Source of the DNA: Rhodobium orientis
GTDB lineage: Bacteria > Pseudomonadota > Alphaproteobacteria > Rhizobiales > Rhodobiaceae
Direction: 5' to 3'
DNA length: 64,000 nt
NCBI RefSeq assembly: GCF_003258835.1
Contig: NZ_NPEV01000009.1
Location: 57,423-121,422 of the forward strand
A program made the translations under genes and the position numbers. Shown here piece by piece: positions 23,715 through 33,396 of the stretch (position 1 is the stretch's first letter; every line of letters begins with the position of its first letter). The notes beneath the pieces are model-generated. The model was given only the letters and a program-made list of their open reading frames with translations, had not been told where the DNA came from and did not search any database.

Positions 23715-23745
23715 GCCCGCCGGGACGGACATCGCCCCGGCGGGC
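23715..23745. terminator. Strong stem-loop between glpV and glpK
   Basis: GCCCGCCGGG (23715-23724) and CCCGGCGGGC (23736-23745) are perfect 10-bp arms around an 11-base loop. There is no T-run directly after it, though TTTTT occurs about 20 bases later. It may be a partial terminator or a 3' end stabiliser for the glpV message. Confidence 0.5.
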
Positions 23746-23795
23746 ATCCGAAGTCTGATATCATCGTTTTTGCATAGCGTTTGCCGGAGGAAGAG

Positions 23796-25298
23796 ATGTC
23801 CGGGCATATCCTTGCCATCGACCAGGGCACGACCTCGTCGCGGGCGATGGTCTTTGACGGCGCCATGAAGGTTTCAGGCGTCAGCCAGCAGGAATTCAAG
23901 CAGCATTTCCCGGCCTCCGGCTGGGTCGAGCACGACGCGGACGAGATCTGGGACACCGTCGTCGCCACATCGCGCAAGGCGCTGGAGGCGGCCGGCATCA
24001 CCGCCGCGGACGTTGCTGCGGTCGGCATCGCCAATCAGCGCGAGACCGTCGTCGTCTGGGATCGGGAGACCGGAAGGCCGCTCCACCGGGCCATCGTCTG
24101 GCAGGACCGGCGCACCTCCGAATTCTGCCAGGGTCTGCTGCAGCGCGATCTGGAGCCGACCTTTGCGAAGAAGACCGGGCTGCTGATCGATCCCTATTTT
24201 TCCGGCACCAAGCTTTCCTGGCTGCTCGAAAATGTCGACGGGCTTCGCGCCAAGGCCGAGGCGGGAACGGTCTGTTTCGGCACTGTAGACAGCTGGGTCA
24301 TCTACAATCTCACCGGCGGCAAGGTGCATGCGACCGACGCCACCAACGCCTCGCGCACCCTGCTCTACAACATCGACGACAACGCCTGGGACGAGGAGCT
24401 TTGCGGCATTCTCGACGTGCCGATGGCGATGCTGCCGGAGGTGAAGAACTCCGCCGACGATTTCGGGGAGACGGTGCCGGAACTTTTCGGTGGCGCGATT
24501 CCGATCTTCGGCGTTGCCGGCGACCAACAGGCGGCGACCATCGGCAATGCCTGCTTTCAGCCCGGCATGCTGAAATCGACCTACGGCACGGGGTGCTTTG
24601 CGGTCCTCAACACCGGGTCGGAACGGGTCGCCTCGAAAAACCGCCTTCTCACCACCATCGGCTATCGCCTCGATGGCCAGACGACATACGCGCTGGAAGG
24701 CTCGATCTTCATTGCCGGCGCCGCCGTGCAGTGGTTGCGCGACAGCCTCGGCATCATCGCCGAAGCCGCGGCCTCCGGTCCGCTCGCCGAGCAGGCAAGC
24801 CCCAAGGAGGCGGTCTATCTGGTGCCGGCCTTTACCGGCCTCGGCGCACCGCACTGGGATGCCGATGCGCGCGGCGCCATGTTCGGCCTCACCCGCAATT
24901 CCGGGCCGGCGGAGTTCTCCCGCGCGGCGCTGGAATCCGTCGCCTTCCAGACCCTCGATCTGCTGGAGGCCATGAAGCGCGACTGGCAGGGCGCCTCGGG
25001 CGACACCGTGCTCAGGGTCGACGGCGGCATGGTCGCCTCCGACTGGACCATGCAGCGGCTCGCCGACATCCTGGCCGCCCCCGTCGATCGGCCGTCGATC
25101 CTTGAGACGACCGCTGTCGGCGCGGCCTGGCTCGCCGGCTTCAGGGCCGGCGTCTGGCCGGACGCGGAGGGGTTTGCGAAAGCCTGGGTCCGCGACCGGC
25201 GCTTCGAGCCGCAGATGGACGAGGACGAACGGCAGGTGCGGATCGCCGGCTGGCGCGATGCCGTCAGCCGGACGCTGACCAAACACCGCCACGCCTGA
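23796..25298 (+). CDS. glpK: Glycerol kinase
   Basis: Converts imported glycerol to glycerol-3-phosphate with ATP. The 500-residue length fits. FGGY motifs: [17 protein letters not shown] at the N-terminus, [12 protein letters not shown], the CxT-type loop [14 protein letters not shown], and [20 protein letters not shown], which is diagnostic of glycerol kinase. GGAGG sits 6 bases before the ATG at 23796. It follows the importer and precedes the glpCAB dehydrogenase genes. Confidence 0.95.
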   Translation: MSGHILAIDQGTTSSRAMVFDGAMKVSGVSQQEFKQHFPASGWVEHDADEIWDTVVATSRKALEAAGITAADVAAVGIANQRETVVVWDRETGRPLHRAIVWQDRRTSEFCQGLLQRDLEPTFAKKTGLLIDPYFSGTKLSWLLENVDGLRAKAEAGTVCFGTVDSWVIYNLTGGKVHATDATNASRTLLYNIDDNAWDEELCGILDVPMAMLPEVKNSADDFGETVPELFGGAIPIFGVAGDQQAATIGNACFQPGMLKSTYGTGCFAVLNTGSERVASKNRLLTTIGYRLDGQTTYALEGSIFIAGAAVQWLRDSLGIIAEAAASGPLAEQASPKEAVYLVPAFTGLGAPHWDADARGAMFGLTRNSGPAEFSRAALESVAFQTLDLLEAMKRDWQGASGDTVLRVDGGMVASDWTMQRLADILAAPVDRPSILETTAVGAAWLAGFRAGVWPDAEGFAKAWVRDRRFEPQMDEDERQVRIAGWRDAVSRTLTKHRHA

Positions 25299-25358
25299 GG
25301 CGCGGCAGACCGGACCTGCCGCAAAAGGCCGGCCGGCAAACGACATAAGGAGGGACAC

Positions 25359-26645
25359 GTGTCGGGTGCATCCGCGGCCGCAGCCATGCCCGTCATCGAC
25401 TTCAAGGCGAAGGCCGACGAGCTTCTGCCCGACGGGGCAAGCTATGATTCCTGCCTTGCCTGCGGGCTCTGCTCGTCCGGCTGCCCGGCCTCGGGGCTTG
25501 AGGGCATGGACCCGCGGCGCTTCATCCGCATGGCGGTGCTCGGGCTCAACGAGGAGCTTTCCAACACCCCGTGGATCTGGACCTGCACCCAGTGCAAGCG
25601 CTGCGCCCATGTTTGCCCGATGAACATTGACGTCTCTGTGCTGGTCGGCCTTGCAAGGGGATTGTGGCCCCAGGAGAAAAAACCGAGCGGCATCGTGCGC
25701 TCCTGCGAGGCGCAGATGCGCTCCGACAGCACCAGCGCCATGGGCGTCATGCCGGAGGATTTCGTGGAGATCGTCGAGGAGACGCTGGAGGAGATCCGCG
25801 CCTCCGATCCGCGCTTCGCCGACCTTCAGGCGCCCGTCGACAAGGAGGGCGCGCATTTCTTTATCAACCAGAATTCCCGCGAGCCGGCGGTGGAGCCCGA
25901 AGAGATGGGCCCGCTCTGGAAGGTCCTAGATTACGTCGGTGCCGACTGGACCTATTCGTCGTCCGGCTGGGCGGCGGAGAATTTCTGCATGTTCACCGGC
26001 GACGACAACGCCTGGCGGGCGATGGTGGAAAAGCGGGTCGACGCCATCAACCGGCTCGGCTGCAAGGTCTGGATCAACACCGAATGCGGCCATTCCTTCT
26101 ACACGCTCTGGAAGGGCGTCGAACGCTTCGGCCTCACCGCCAATTTCGAGCCGGCGAGCCTCGTCACCTATTACGCAAAGTGGATCCGGGAGGGAAAGCT
26201 TCCGGTCAACTCCGACTGGAACACCAGGGGCCTCAAATTCACGTTGCAGGATCCCTGCCAGCTCATCCGCAAATCGATCGGCGATCCGGCGGCCGACGAT
26301 CTGCGTTTCGTCGTCAGGACGCTGGTCGGCGAAGACAACTTCATCGACATGCAGCCCAACCGCAACGCCAACTATTGCTGCGGCGGTGGCGGCGGTTTCC
26401 TGCAGGCCGGCATGAACGAGCAGCGCCGTGCTTATGGGAAGCGCAAATACGACCAGATTATCGCGACCGATGCGTCCTACGTCATGACGCCCTGCCACAA
26501 CTGCCATTCGCAGATGGAGGACCTCGGCCATCACTATGGCGGGTCATACCACGTGGTCCATTTCTGGACCCTGATCTGCCTGTCGCTGGGCCTTCTTGCC
26601 GACACAGAGCGGAAGTATCTCGGCCCGGAACTGCAAGACATTTAG
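25359..26645 (+). CDS. glpC: Anaerobic-type glycerol-3-phosphate dehydrogenase iron-sulfur subunit
   Basis: Electron-transfer and membrane-anchor subunit of a GlpABC-type dehydrogenase, 428 residues. Two 4Fe-4S motifs are clear: CLACGLCSSGCP (from residue 31) and CTQCKRCAHVCP (from about 76). The C-terminal half has HdrD-like cysteine motifs, NYCCGGGGGF and TPCHNCHSQMEDLG. It starts with GTG at 25359 behind AAGGAGGG. It is about 30 residues longer than E. coli GlpC and comes first rather than last in the gene order. The HdrD-like family is broad; the assignment leans on glpA and glpB next door. Confidence 0.82.
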   Translation: MSGASAAAAMPVIDFKAKADELLPDGASYDSCLACGLCSSGCPASGLEGMDPRRFIRMAVLGLNEELSNTPWIWTCTQCKRCAHVCPMNIDVSVLVGLARGLWPQEKKPSGIVRSCEAQMRSDSTSAMGVMPEDFVEIVEETLEEIRASDPRFADLQAPVDKEGAHFFINQNSREPAVEPEEMGPLWKVLDYVGADWTYSSSGWAAENFCMFTGDDNAWRAMVEKRVDAINRLGCKVWINTECGHSFYTLWKGVERFGLTANFEPASLVTYYAKWIREGKLPVNSDWNTRGLKFTLQDPCQLIRKSIGDPAADDLRFVVRTLVGEDNFIDMQPNRNANYCCGGGGGFLQAGMNEQRRAYGKRKYDQIIATDASYVMTPCHNCHSQMEDLGHHYGGSYHVVHFWTLICLSLGLLADTERKYLGPELQDI

Positions 26646-26658
26646 CCGGTAAAATATC

Positions 26659-28341
26659 ATGCCCCCGTCCGATCCCCATTCCGCCATCTCCCGGCCGCCG
26701 CGCAGAACGCGGACGCTGGAAACCGAGGTGCTTGTCATTGGCGGCGGGGTCACCGGCACCGGCATCATGCGCGACCTGGCGCTGCGCGGTATCTCCTCGA
26801 TCCTGGTCGACAAGCGCGACCTCAATGCGGGTGCGTCCGGCGGCAATCACGGGCTCCTCCACAGCGGCGGGCGCTACGCCGCGAACGATACGGAAACGGC
26901 GCGCGAGTGCATGGCGGAAGGCGATATCCTGAAGCGCATCGCGCCGGAATGCATCGACGCATGCGGCGGTCTCTTCGTTGCCGTGGAGGGCGACGACCCG
27001 GAATTCGCCGAAAGGTTTGCCGGCTATTGTTCGGCTGCCGGCATCCCGTCGGAGACGCTGACGCCGGCCGAGGCGCGGGAGCTGGAACCGGCGCTGTCGG
27101 AAAAAATCTTTGCCGCCTATACGGTGCCCGATGCGACCATCGATCCGTTCCGGATCACGCTGGAACAGGTCAACCAGGCGCGCGATGCTGCCGGCAGCCG
27201 CTTCCTGCCGCACAGCGAGGTGATCGGCTTTGCCCTGCGCGACGGGACGATCCTCGGCGCCTCCTGCCGCGACAACCGGACGGGCGAGATGTTCGTTATC
27301 CGCGCCCGGCAATATGTCAACGCGGCAGGCGCCTGGGCGATGGAGATCGCGCGGCTCGCCGGTTGCGACAGCGTGCGCCTGCTCTATGCAAAGGGGACCC
27401 TTGTCATCTCCAATTCCCGGATGGCAAAGCGCGTCATCAACCGCCTGAGACTTCCCGGCGACGGCGACATCCTTGTGCCCGGTGGCACGGTCTCCATGCT
27501 GGGCACGACGTCGGACAAGGTGACGGAACTGGAAAACCTGCGCCCGACCGTCGATGAGGTCGACCGCAATCTGGCCGAGGGCATCGCCATGGTGCCCGCC
27601 TTGGCAAGCGCGCGGTTCATCCGCGCCTTTTCCGGCGTGCGGCCGCTCCTGATGGCGGCCGATAGCGGTATCGACGGGCGCAAGGCCAGCCGCGGCTTTG
27701 CGCTCTTCGACCATAAGGACGAGGGGCTTTCCAATTTCGCGACCGTCACCGGGGGCAAGCTCACCACGTTCAGGCTGATGGCGGAAAAGACCTCGGACCT
27801 CGTCGCTTCCCGGCTCGGCAACACCGCGCCCTGCCGCACGGCGGAGGAGCGGCTGCCGATTGGCGACGCGCTCAGGTGGACGACGCCGGGCTTTGCCGCG
27901 CGCTACTGGTTCTCCCGCAAGGACCCGGCCGATGCCATCCTTTGCGAATGCGAGATGGTGCCGCGCTCGGCCGTCGATTCCATCGTCGCCGAGGCGCCCG
28001 GCGCGGAGGACGAGATGACGCTTCGCGCGATCGCGGTCCGCAGCCGGGTCGGCAAGGGCTCCTGCCAGGGCTCGTTCTGCGGCATCCGGGTTTCGTCCTA
28101 TCTCTACGACCGCGGCATCTACACATCGCCGGCCGGGCTCGGCCACATGCGCGACTTCTTTGCCGAGCGCTACAAGGGCATCCTGCCGGTGCTCTGGGGC
28201 AAGGAGCTGCCCCAGGCCGAACTCGCCGAGACGCTCCATTGCGGGCTGATGGGTCTCGACGTCGCCGTGCCGGCGGCAGCGGCCGACAGCGAGACCGGCG
28301 ACGAGACGGACAGCGAGACCGGCGACGGGGCAGGTCAGTGA
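26659..28341 (+). CDS. glpA: Anaerobic-type glycerol-3-phosphate dehydrogenase subunit A
   Basis: Catalytic FAD subunit, 560 residues. The FAD site is EVLVIGGGVTGTGIMRDLAL and the DAO-type loop is GASGGNHGLLHSGGRY. The C-terminal BFD-like [2Fe-2S] domain is present, with CECEMVPRS and GSCQGSFCGIR providing four cysteines, a mark that separates GlpA from GlpD. The extreme C-terminus carries a short acidic repeat (DSETGDETDSETGDG) of no known role. Its stop overlaps the glpB start as TGATG. Confidence 0.87.
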   Translation: MPPSDPHSAISRPPRRTRTLETEVLVIGGGVTGTGIMRDLALRGISSILVDKRDLNAGASGGNHGLLHSGGRYAANDTETARECMAEGDILKRIAPECIDACGGLFVAVEGDDPEFAERFAGYCSAAGIPSETLTPAEARELEPALSEKIFAAYTVPDATIDPFRITLEQVNQARDAAGSRFLPHSEVIGFALRDGTILGASCRDNRTGEMFVIRARQYVNAAGAWAMEIARLAGCDSVRLLYAKGTLVISNSRMAKRVINRLRLPGDGDILVPGGTVSMLGTTSDKVTELENLRPTVDEVDRNLAEGIAMVPALASARFIRAFSGVRPLLMAADSGIDGRKASRGFALFDHKDEGLSNFATVTGGKLTTFRLMAEKTSDLVASRLGNTAPCRTAEERLPIGDALRWTTPGFAARYWFSRKDPADAILCECEMVPRSAVDSIVAEAPGAEDEMTLRAIAVRSRVGKGSCQGSFCGIRVSSYLYDRGIYTSPAGLGHMRDFFAERYKGILPVLWGKELPQAELAETLHCGLMGLDVAVPAAAADSETGDETDSETGDGAGQ

Positions 28342-29642
28342 TGGAATTTTCCCAGAACCGCTCCTATTCGACACGACTCGCCGTCATCGGATCGGGCCTT
28401 GCCGGCTTTTCCGCCAGCATCTTTGCCCTCGACCGGGGGATCATCCCCTACCAGATCGGCAATACGGGCCCGCTCGCCTACACCACCGGCTATTTCGACC
28501 TCCTCGGCTATCTCGATGGAGCAGCGCTCGCCGATCCCTGGGCGGGCATCGCGCGGCTCCGCGCCGAGGCGCCGGAGCACCCGCTCGCCCGCATTGCCGA
28601 CACCGCCATTCGAGCGGCCTTTTCCCGCTTCTGTGGCGCCGTGACGGAGATGGGGCTGTCCTACACCGTGTCGGGCGGCAAAAACCTCAACGCGCTGCTG
28701 CCGGCCGGGTTGTCGAAGCCGACGCTTTCCGTGCCGGCGACCATGATTTCCGGCGTCGAGGCGCTTGCCGCGCGCGAGCCGGCGCTGATCGTCGACTTCC
28801 TCGGCCTGCCGGGCTTCAGCGCCCGGGAGTTCGCCGCCAATTTCAAGGCCATGTGGCCGACCCTCAAATTCGCCCGGCTCGGCTTTCCGGAGATGGAGAC
28901 CGGCGCCGAGGTCTATCCGGAAGTGATGGCGCGGGCGCTGGAAGTGCCCGCCCACCGCGAGGCGCTGGCCGAGCGCATTCGCGGCGCCGTCCGTGAGGCC
29001 GGCGAGGTCGCCTTCGTCGGCCTTCCCGCGATCCTCGGCGTCCATGCCCCCGACAGGGTGCACAAGGACATGGAGCGGCTCGTCAGCCTGCCGATCTTCG
29101 AGATCCCGACCATGCCGCCGGCCGTGCCCGGGCTCCGGCTCAGGGAGCTCTTCGAACAGGCTCTGCCGGAGCGCGGGCTGGTGCTCGCGCCGCACCGCAA
29201 GGTGGAGCGCCTCGAGCTTCGCGGTGACAGCGCGATCCTCCATTTCACCGACAATTTCGGGGAAGTGACGGTCAAGGCCGAAGCGGTGATCCTTGCCACC
29301 GGCCGGTTCCTCTCCGGCGGGCTCGCGGCGGAGCGGGATGGCATTCGCGAGACCCTCCTCGACCTTCCCGTGGAGCAGCCGGAGACGCGGGCCGACTGGT
29401 ACCGCGAGGACTATTTCGATCCGCGCGGCCACGCCATCAACCGCGCCGGGCTCCTCGTCGACGATGCGTTCCGGGTGCTCGGGCGGGACGGCCGACCCGT
29501 CAGCCCCCGGCTCTTTGCGGCCGGCGCCGTGCTTGCCCGCCAGGACTGGGTGCGCCAGCGCTGCGGCGCCGGCATCGCTCTCGCCACCGCCTTTCGCGCC
29601 GTCGAAGAGGCCGCCGCGCTGCTGCAGGAGCGTGTCGGGTAG
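28341..29642 (+). CDS. glpB: Anaerobic-type glycerol-3-phosphate dehydrogenase subunit B
   Basis: Flavin-binding subunit B, 433 residues. N-terminal Rossmann motif LAVIGSGLAGFSASIFA; later KAEAVILATGRFLSGGLAAE and a C-terminal GAGIALATAFRAVEEAA. With GlpA and GlpC it should form a membrane-bound complex passing electrons to quinone, in E. coli coupled to fumarate or nitrate respiration. Coupled to glpA by TGATG. Ends 64 bp before the next unit. Confidence 0.85.
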   Translation: MEFSQNRSYSTRLAVIGSGLAGFSASIFALDRGIIPYQIGNTGPLAYTTGYFDLLGYLDGAALADPWAGIARLRAEAPEHPLARIADTAIRAAFSRFCGAVTEMGLSYTVSGGKNLNALLPAGLSKPTLSVPATMISGVEALAAREPALIVDFLGLPGFSAREFAANFKAMWPTLKFARLGFPEMETGAEVYPEVMARALEVPAHREALAERIRGAVREAGEVAFVGLPAILGVHAPDRVHKDMERLVSLPIFEIPTMPPAVPGLRLRELFEQALPERGLVLAPHRKVERLELRGDSAILHFTDNFGEVTVKAEAVILATGRFLSGGLAAERDGIRETLLDLPVEQPETRADWYREDYFDPRGHAINRAGLLVDDAFRVLGRDGRPVSPRLFAAGAVLARQDWVRQRCGAGIALATAFRAVEEAAALLQERVG

Positions 29643-29705
29643 ACGCGGCAGCATCGTCGCAGCCCCCTTGTGAGCCATCCCGCCGAGCGCCATCCTCAAG
29701 GGGCC

Positions 29706-32477
29706 ATGACCGCGCTCCAAGCTTCGGCCGACAGTGCTGAAAACGATCATCCGCCGACGCCGGAAACGGTCGCCGGCCACCCATGGCACCTGCTGCCGCG
29801 CCATGAGGTGCTGGAGCTTTTGCAGACGCGCAGCTCCGGCCTCGACCCCAGCGAGGTGGCGGCGCGGCGCGCGGCCTTCGGCGCCAATGCCCTGCCGCGG
29901 AAAGGACGCACGCCGCTCCTCGTCGTCTATCTGCGCCAGTTCAAGAACCCGCTGATCTACCTGCTCCTGGCGGCCACCGTCGTTTCTGTCGCGGTCGCCG
30001 AATGGGCCGATGCGATCTTCATCTTCGTCGTCATCCAGATGAATGCCGTGATCGGCGGGGTGCAGGAGGCGCGGGCCGAGGCGAGCGCCGATGCCCTCAG
30101 CCATCTGGTCCAGAACGTCGCCGAGGTGGTGCGCGGCGGCCGGCGGGTGCGCGTCGATGCCGCCGATCTCGTCCCCGGCGACATCGTGCGGCTGGAGTCG
30201 GGCACCTCGGTGCCGGCGGATTTGCGCATCCTGTCGCTCACCGAACTCAGCGTCGATGAATCCCTCCTCACCGGCGAATCGACGCCGGTCGACAAGACGC
30301 CGGAGGCGATGGCGCGGGACAGCGCGCCGCTCGGCGACCGGCGCAACATGCTGTTTGCCGGCGCCACAGTCCTTTCCGGCCGGGTCACCGGCGTCGTTAC
30401 GGCGACGGGGATGGAAACGGAAATCGGCCGCATCGCCGCGGCGCTGGAAGCCGGCGACATGCCGCCACCGCCGCTGGTCGCGGGCCTCAAGCGCTTCGGC
30501 GACGTCATCGGCATCGCGACGCTCGTCCTCATCGTCCTCATCGGCACCGTGCAGTTCCTGCAAGGCCTGCCGCTGGTCACCGTCTTTCTCGTTGCCGTCG
30601 CCCTTGCCGTCGCCGCGATCCCGGAGGGCCTGCCGGTCGCCATCACCATTGCGCTGGCGATCGCCACCGGGCGGATGGCGAAGCGCAACGTCATCGTGCG
30701 CGCGCTGCCCGCCGTCGAGGGTCTCGGCTCCTGCACCCTGATCGCCAGCGACAAGACCGGGACGCTGACCTGCAATGAGCTGACCGTGAAACGGGTGCAG
30801 CTCTTTGCGGACGGTGCGCCGGGACCGGTGCTGCGCATCGGCGGCGAAGGGTTTTCGCTCGATGGCGACGTCGACGTCGTGGACGAAGCGCGCGCGCCGG
30901 ACGAGGAGGAGTCTGCGGGGCTTGCAGCCCTTGCCGCCGGCGGCGCGCTCTGCAATGAGGCAAGCCTCAGCATCGAGGCCGGCAAGACGGAGGTCGTCGG
31001 CGACACGGTCGACGTCGCCTTCCTGGTACTCGGCGAAAAGCTCGGCCTCTGCCGGAAGGACCTCGCGGCGGAACGGCCGGAGATGACGCTGATCCCCTAT
31101 GAGCCGCAGCAGCGCTACGGCGCGGTGTTCACCAACGAACCCGGGAGCGGAGAGGCCATCGTCCACGTCAAGGGTGCCGCGGAAGTGGTGCTTGCCATGT
31201 GCGCCGGCGTCGATGCGGATGCCGCGCTTGCGGCGGCCGACCGGATGGCGGCCAATGGCTACCGGGTGCTTGCCGTTGCCGGCGGCCAGGTGCCGGCCGA
31301 AGACGCGACGCGCGGCGGTCGTTCGGCGCTTCGGGGGCTGACTTTTCTCGGCCTCGTCGGGCTCATCGATCCGGTGCGCCCGGAGGTGCCGGCGGCGGTC
31401 GCCGCCTGCCGGGACGCTGGCATCGATGTGTGCATGATCACCGGCGATCATCCGGCAACGGCGCTGGCGATCGCCAGGGACCTCGGCATCGCCGCCGAGG
31501 CGGGGGAAGTGATCACCGGCCAACGGCTCGCCGAATGCGGGGACGACGGCGACGGGTTCGACGCGCTGGTCAACCGGACGCGGGTGTTCGCCCGCATCGA
31601 GCCGGTGCAGAAACTTGCCATCGTCAAGGCGCTGCAGCGCGGCGGCCACGTCGTGGCGGTCAGCGGCGACGGGGTCAACGACGCACCGGCGCTGTCGGCC
31701 GGCGATATCGGCGTTGCCATGGGCCGCGGCGGCACGGATGCCGCGCGCGAGGCGTCCGACCTCGTCCTTGCCGACGACAATTTCGCCTCGATCGTCGCCG
31801 GCGTCGAAGAAGGCCGCATCGCCTACGACAATGTGCGCAAGCTGGTGTTCCTGCTGATCACCACCGGGCTCGGCGAGATCGTGCTGTTCCTCTTTGCCAT
31901 CCTTGCCGGCCTGCCGCCGCCGCTGTTTGCCGTCCAGCTCCTCTGGCTCAACCTCGTCACCAACGGCATCCAGGACGTGGCGCTGGCCTTCGAACGCGGC
32001 GAGCCGGGCGTGTTGAAACGCAAGCCGCGGCCGCCGGGCGAGCGGCTGTTCGAAAAGCGGATGATCACCCAGGTCGCCGTCTCCGGCGTCGTCATGGGCG
32101 GCATCGCCTTCGGCTTCTATGCCTTCCTCATGTCCCGGGGCGTCGGCGACTTCGAGGCGCGCAATCTTCTGCTCCTCCTGATGGTGCTCTTTGAAAACGT
32201 CCACGCCCTCAACGCGCGTTCCGAGACCCGCTCCATCCTCAGCGTGCCTTTTTCGGCCAATCCGTTCCTGATCCTGGCGATCCTCGGGGCGCAGGGGCTC
32301 CATATCGCCGCCATGCATCTGCCGGTCCTTGCCGACGTCCTGCAGGTGGCGCCGATCTCCTGGGAGAACTGGGCGCTGGTGGCGTTGCTCGCCGTCTCCC
32401 TGGTCGTCGTTGTGGAGGTCCTGAAGCTCATCCGCCGCCTTGGCGAAAGGCGCGCCCGCTTCCACATGTCCCATTGA
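29706..32477 (+). CDS. Cation-translocating P-type ATPase (P2-like)
   Basis: A 923-residue P-type ATPase. Ordered motifs: actuator loop LLTGEST, M4 IPEGLP typical of Ca/Mn-type pumps, phosphorylation site SDKTGTLT, nucleotide-binding HVKGAAEV, hinge GDGVNDAPAL, and M6 LWLNLVTNGIQDVALAFE. In animal Ca pumps the M6 Asn is Asp, so the ion is uncertain; calcium, manganese or a monovalent cation are possible. The start is doubtful: GTG at 29670 also gives an open frame; ATG at 29706 has AAGGGG close upstream. The universal stress protein gene downstream often accompanies this subfamily. Confidence 0.82.
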   Translation: MTALQASADSAENDHPPTPETVAGHPWHLLPRHEVLELLQTRSSGLDPSEVAARRAAFGANALPRKGRTPLLVVYLRQFKNPLIYLLLAATVVSVAVAEWADAIFIFVVIQMNAVIGGVQEARAEASADALSHLVQNVAEVVRGGRRVRVDAADLVPGDIVRLESGTSVPADLRILSLTELSVDESLLTGESTPVDKTPEAMARDSAPLGDRRNMLFAGATVLSGRVTGVVTATGMETEIGRIAAALEAGDMPPPPLVAGLKRFGDVIGIATLVLIVLIGTVQFLQGLPLVTVFLVAVALAVAAIPEGLPVAITIALAIATGRMAKRNVIVRALPAVEGLGSCTLIASDKTGTLTCNELTVKRVQLFADGAPGPVLRIGGEGFSLDGDVDVVDEARAPDEEESAGLAALAAGGALCNEASLSIEAGKTEVVGDTVDVAFLVLGEKLGLCRKDLAAERPEMTLIPYEPQQRYGAVFTNEPGSGEAIVHVKGAAEVVLAMCAGVDADAALAAADRMAANGYRVLAVAGGQVPAEDATRGGRSALRGLTFLGLVGLIDPVRPEVPAAVAACRDAGIDVCMITGDHPATALAIARDLGIAAEAGEVITGQRLAECGDDGDGFDALVNRTRVFARIEPVQKLAIVKALQRGGHVVAVSGDGVNDAPALSAGDIGVAMGRGGTDAAREASDLVLADDNFASIVAGVEEGRIAYDNVRKLVFLLITTGLGEIVLFLFAILAGLPPPLFAVQLLWLNLVTNGIQDVALAFERGEPGVLKRKPRPPGERLFEKRMITQVAVSGVVMGGIAFGFYAFLMSRGVGDFEARNLLLLLMVLFENVHALNARSETRSILSVPFSANPFLILAILGAQGLHIAAMHLPVLADVLQVAPISWENWALVALLAVSLVVVVEVLKLIRRLGERRARFHMSH

Positions 32478-32611
32478 ACACGGCGCCCGCCGAGCACAGG
32501 TCAATTCCGGAGGCCGGCCAGGCTGCCTGTCCCCCGGTATTCGCGGGGCAATGATTGGCAAGAGCGTCCCGGCGCGGCAAACTGGCCCCCGCAGAACAAG
32601 GGGAGATAACG

Positions 32612-33040
32612 ATGACAAAGACAATCCTCATTCCCGTCGACATTTCACAGATCGATGCCGCAAAGGCAGCGCTGCGTTTTGCCCGCCAGACGCTCAATCT
32701 CGGCGAGGCCCATTGCGTGCTCCTCAACGTGATGCCGCAGATCCCGGCCTACATCACCGCCGAACTGCCCGGCGAACTGGTCGGCCAGACGCGCGACGAC
32801 ACGGCGAATTCCCTGTCCTCGCTCGCCATGGGCGAGGGGCTGCGGGACTTCAAGACGGTGGTGCGTGACGGCCATGCCGGCCGCGAGATCCTCGACGTGG
32901 CATCGAAATTGAAACCCGACCTGATCCTGATGTCGTCGCACGATCCGGGGCTCGCCGACTACTTCCTCGGCTCCGTCGCCGCCTATGTGGTCCGGCACGC
33001 CCACACCTCCGTCCTGATCGTGCGCGAGCCGGCGAAATAG
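32612..33040 (+). CDS. UspA-family universal stress protein
   Basis: A 142-residue single-domain Usp. The first strand (TILIPVDISQ), LKPDLILMSSHDPG and the C-terminal nucleotide-loop region GSVAAYVVRHAHTSVLIVRE are typical; the usual G-2x-G-9x-G(S/T) pattern is only partly met, so ATP binding is uncertain. AAGGGGAG precedes the ATG at 32612. It follows the P-type ATPase by 134 bp on the same strand and is probably co-transcribed. Confidence 0.85.
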   Translation: MTKTILIPVDISQIDAAKAALRFARQTLNLGEAHCVLLNVMPQIPAYITAELPGELVGQTRDDTANSLSSLAMGEGLRDFKTVVRDGHAGREILDVASKLKPDLILMSSHDPGLADYFLGSVAAYVVRHAHTSVLIVREPAK

Positions 33041-33396
33041 GGCGGCCTGCAAGCCCCACTCGGAAGCATCGCCGGATTTCAGCACGGTTTCGGAAAGCTT
33101 GGCCCCGGCCGCGTGCCCGCGGTCGGAATGCGGTCGTGCGTCGCTTGCGTGGGTTTCTCGGCTACGGGCAGGTCGCGCGCCCGGCACGTTTATCGAAATC
33201 CGAGTTATTCGAACGACTTAGGGATTCGGCGACGCAGTGCGTCGGCCGCGCGCTGTGGCCGGCGGGCGATGCGGTAAAAATATACCGGGAATAATAGTAC
33301 GATAATCGAACAGTCCCGGAACCATTTGTAAACCATTCCCCGCGAAATCATTACTTCGGTCCAATACCTTCCTTGATCCTTTTCCCGGTGCGACCG
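33041..33396. other. 356-bp intergenic region upstream of the Amt-chemoreceptor gene
   Basis: No gene seen. The last 120 bp are AT-rich, with a palindrome-like run around 33273-33306 and the block ACCATTTGTAAACCAT at 33321-33336, which has a near-repeated ACCAT at both ends. This is the likely promoter region of the downstream gene, but I recognise no defined operator. Confidence 0.45.

Noticed and set aside
28335..32624. A minus-strand open frame of about 1,400 codons opposite glpB and the P-type ATPase
   Set aside because: It mirrors two well-supported plus-strand genes, its product is dominated by Arg, Gly, Asp and His without domains or membrane pattern, and long antisense frames are expected in such GC-rich sequence.
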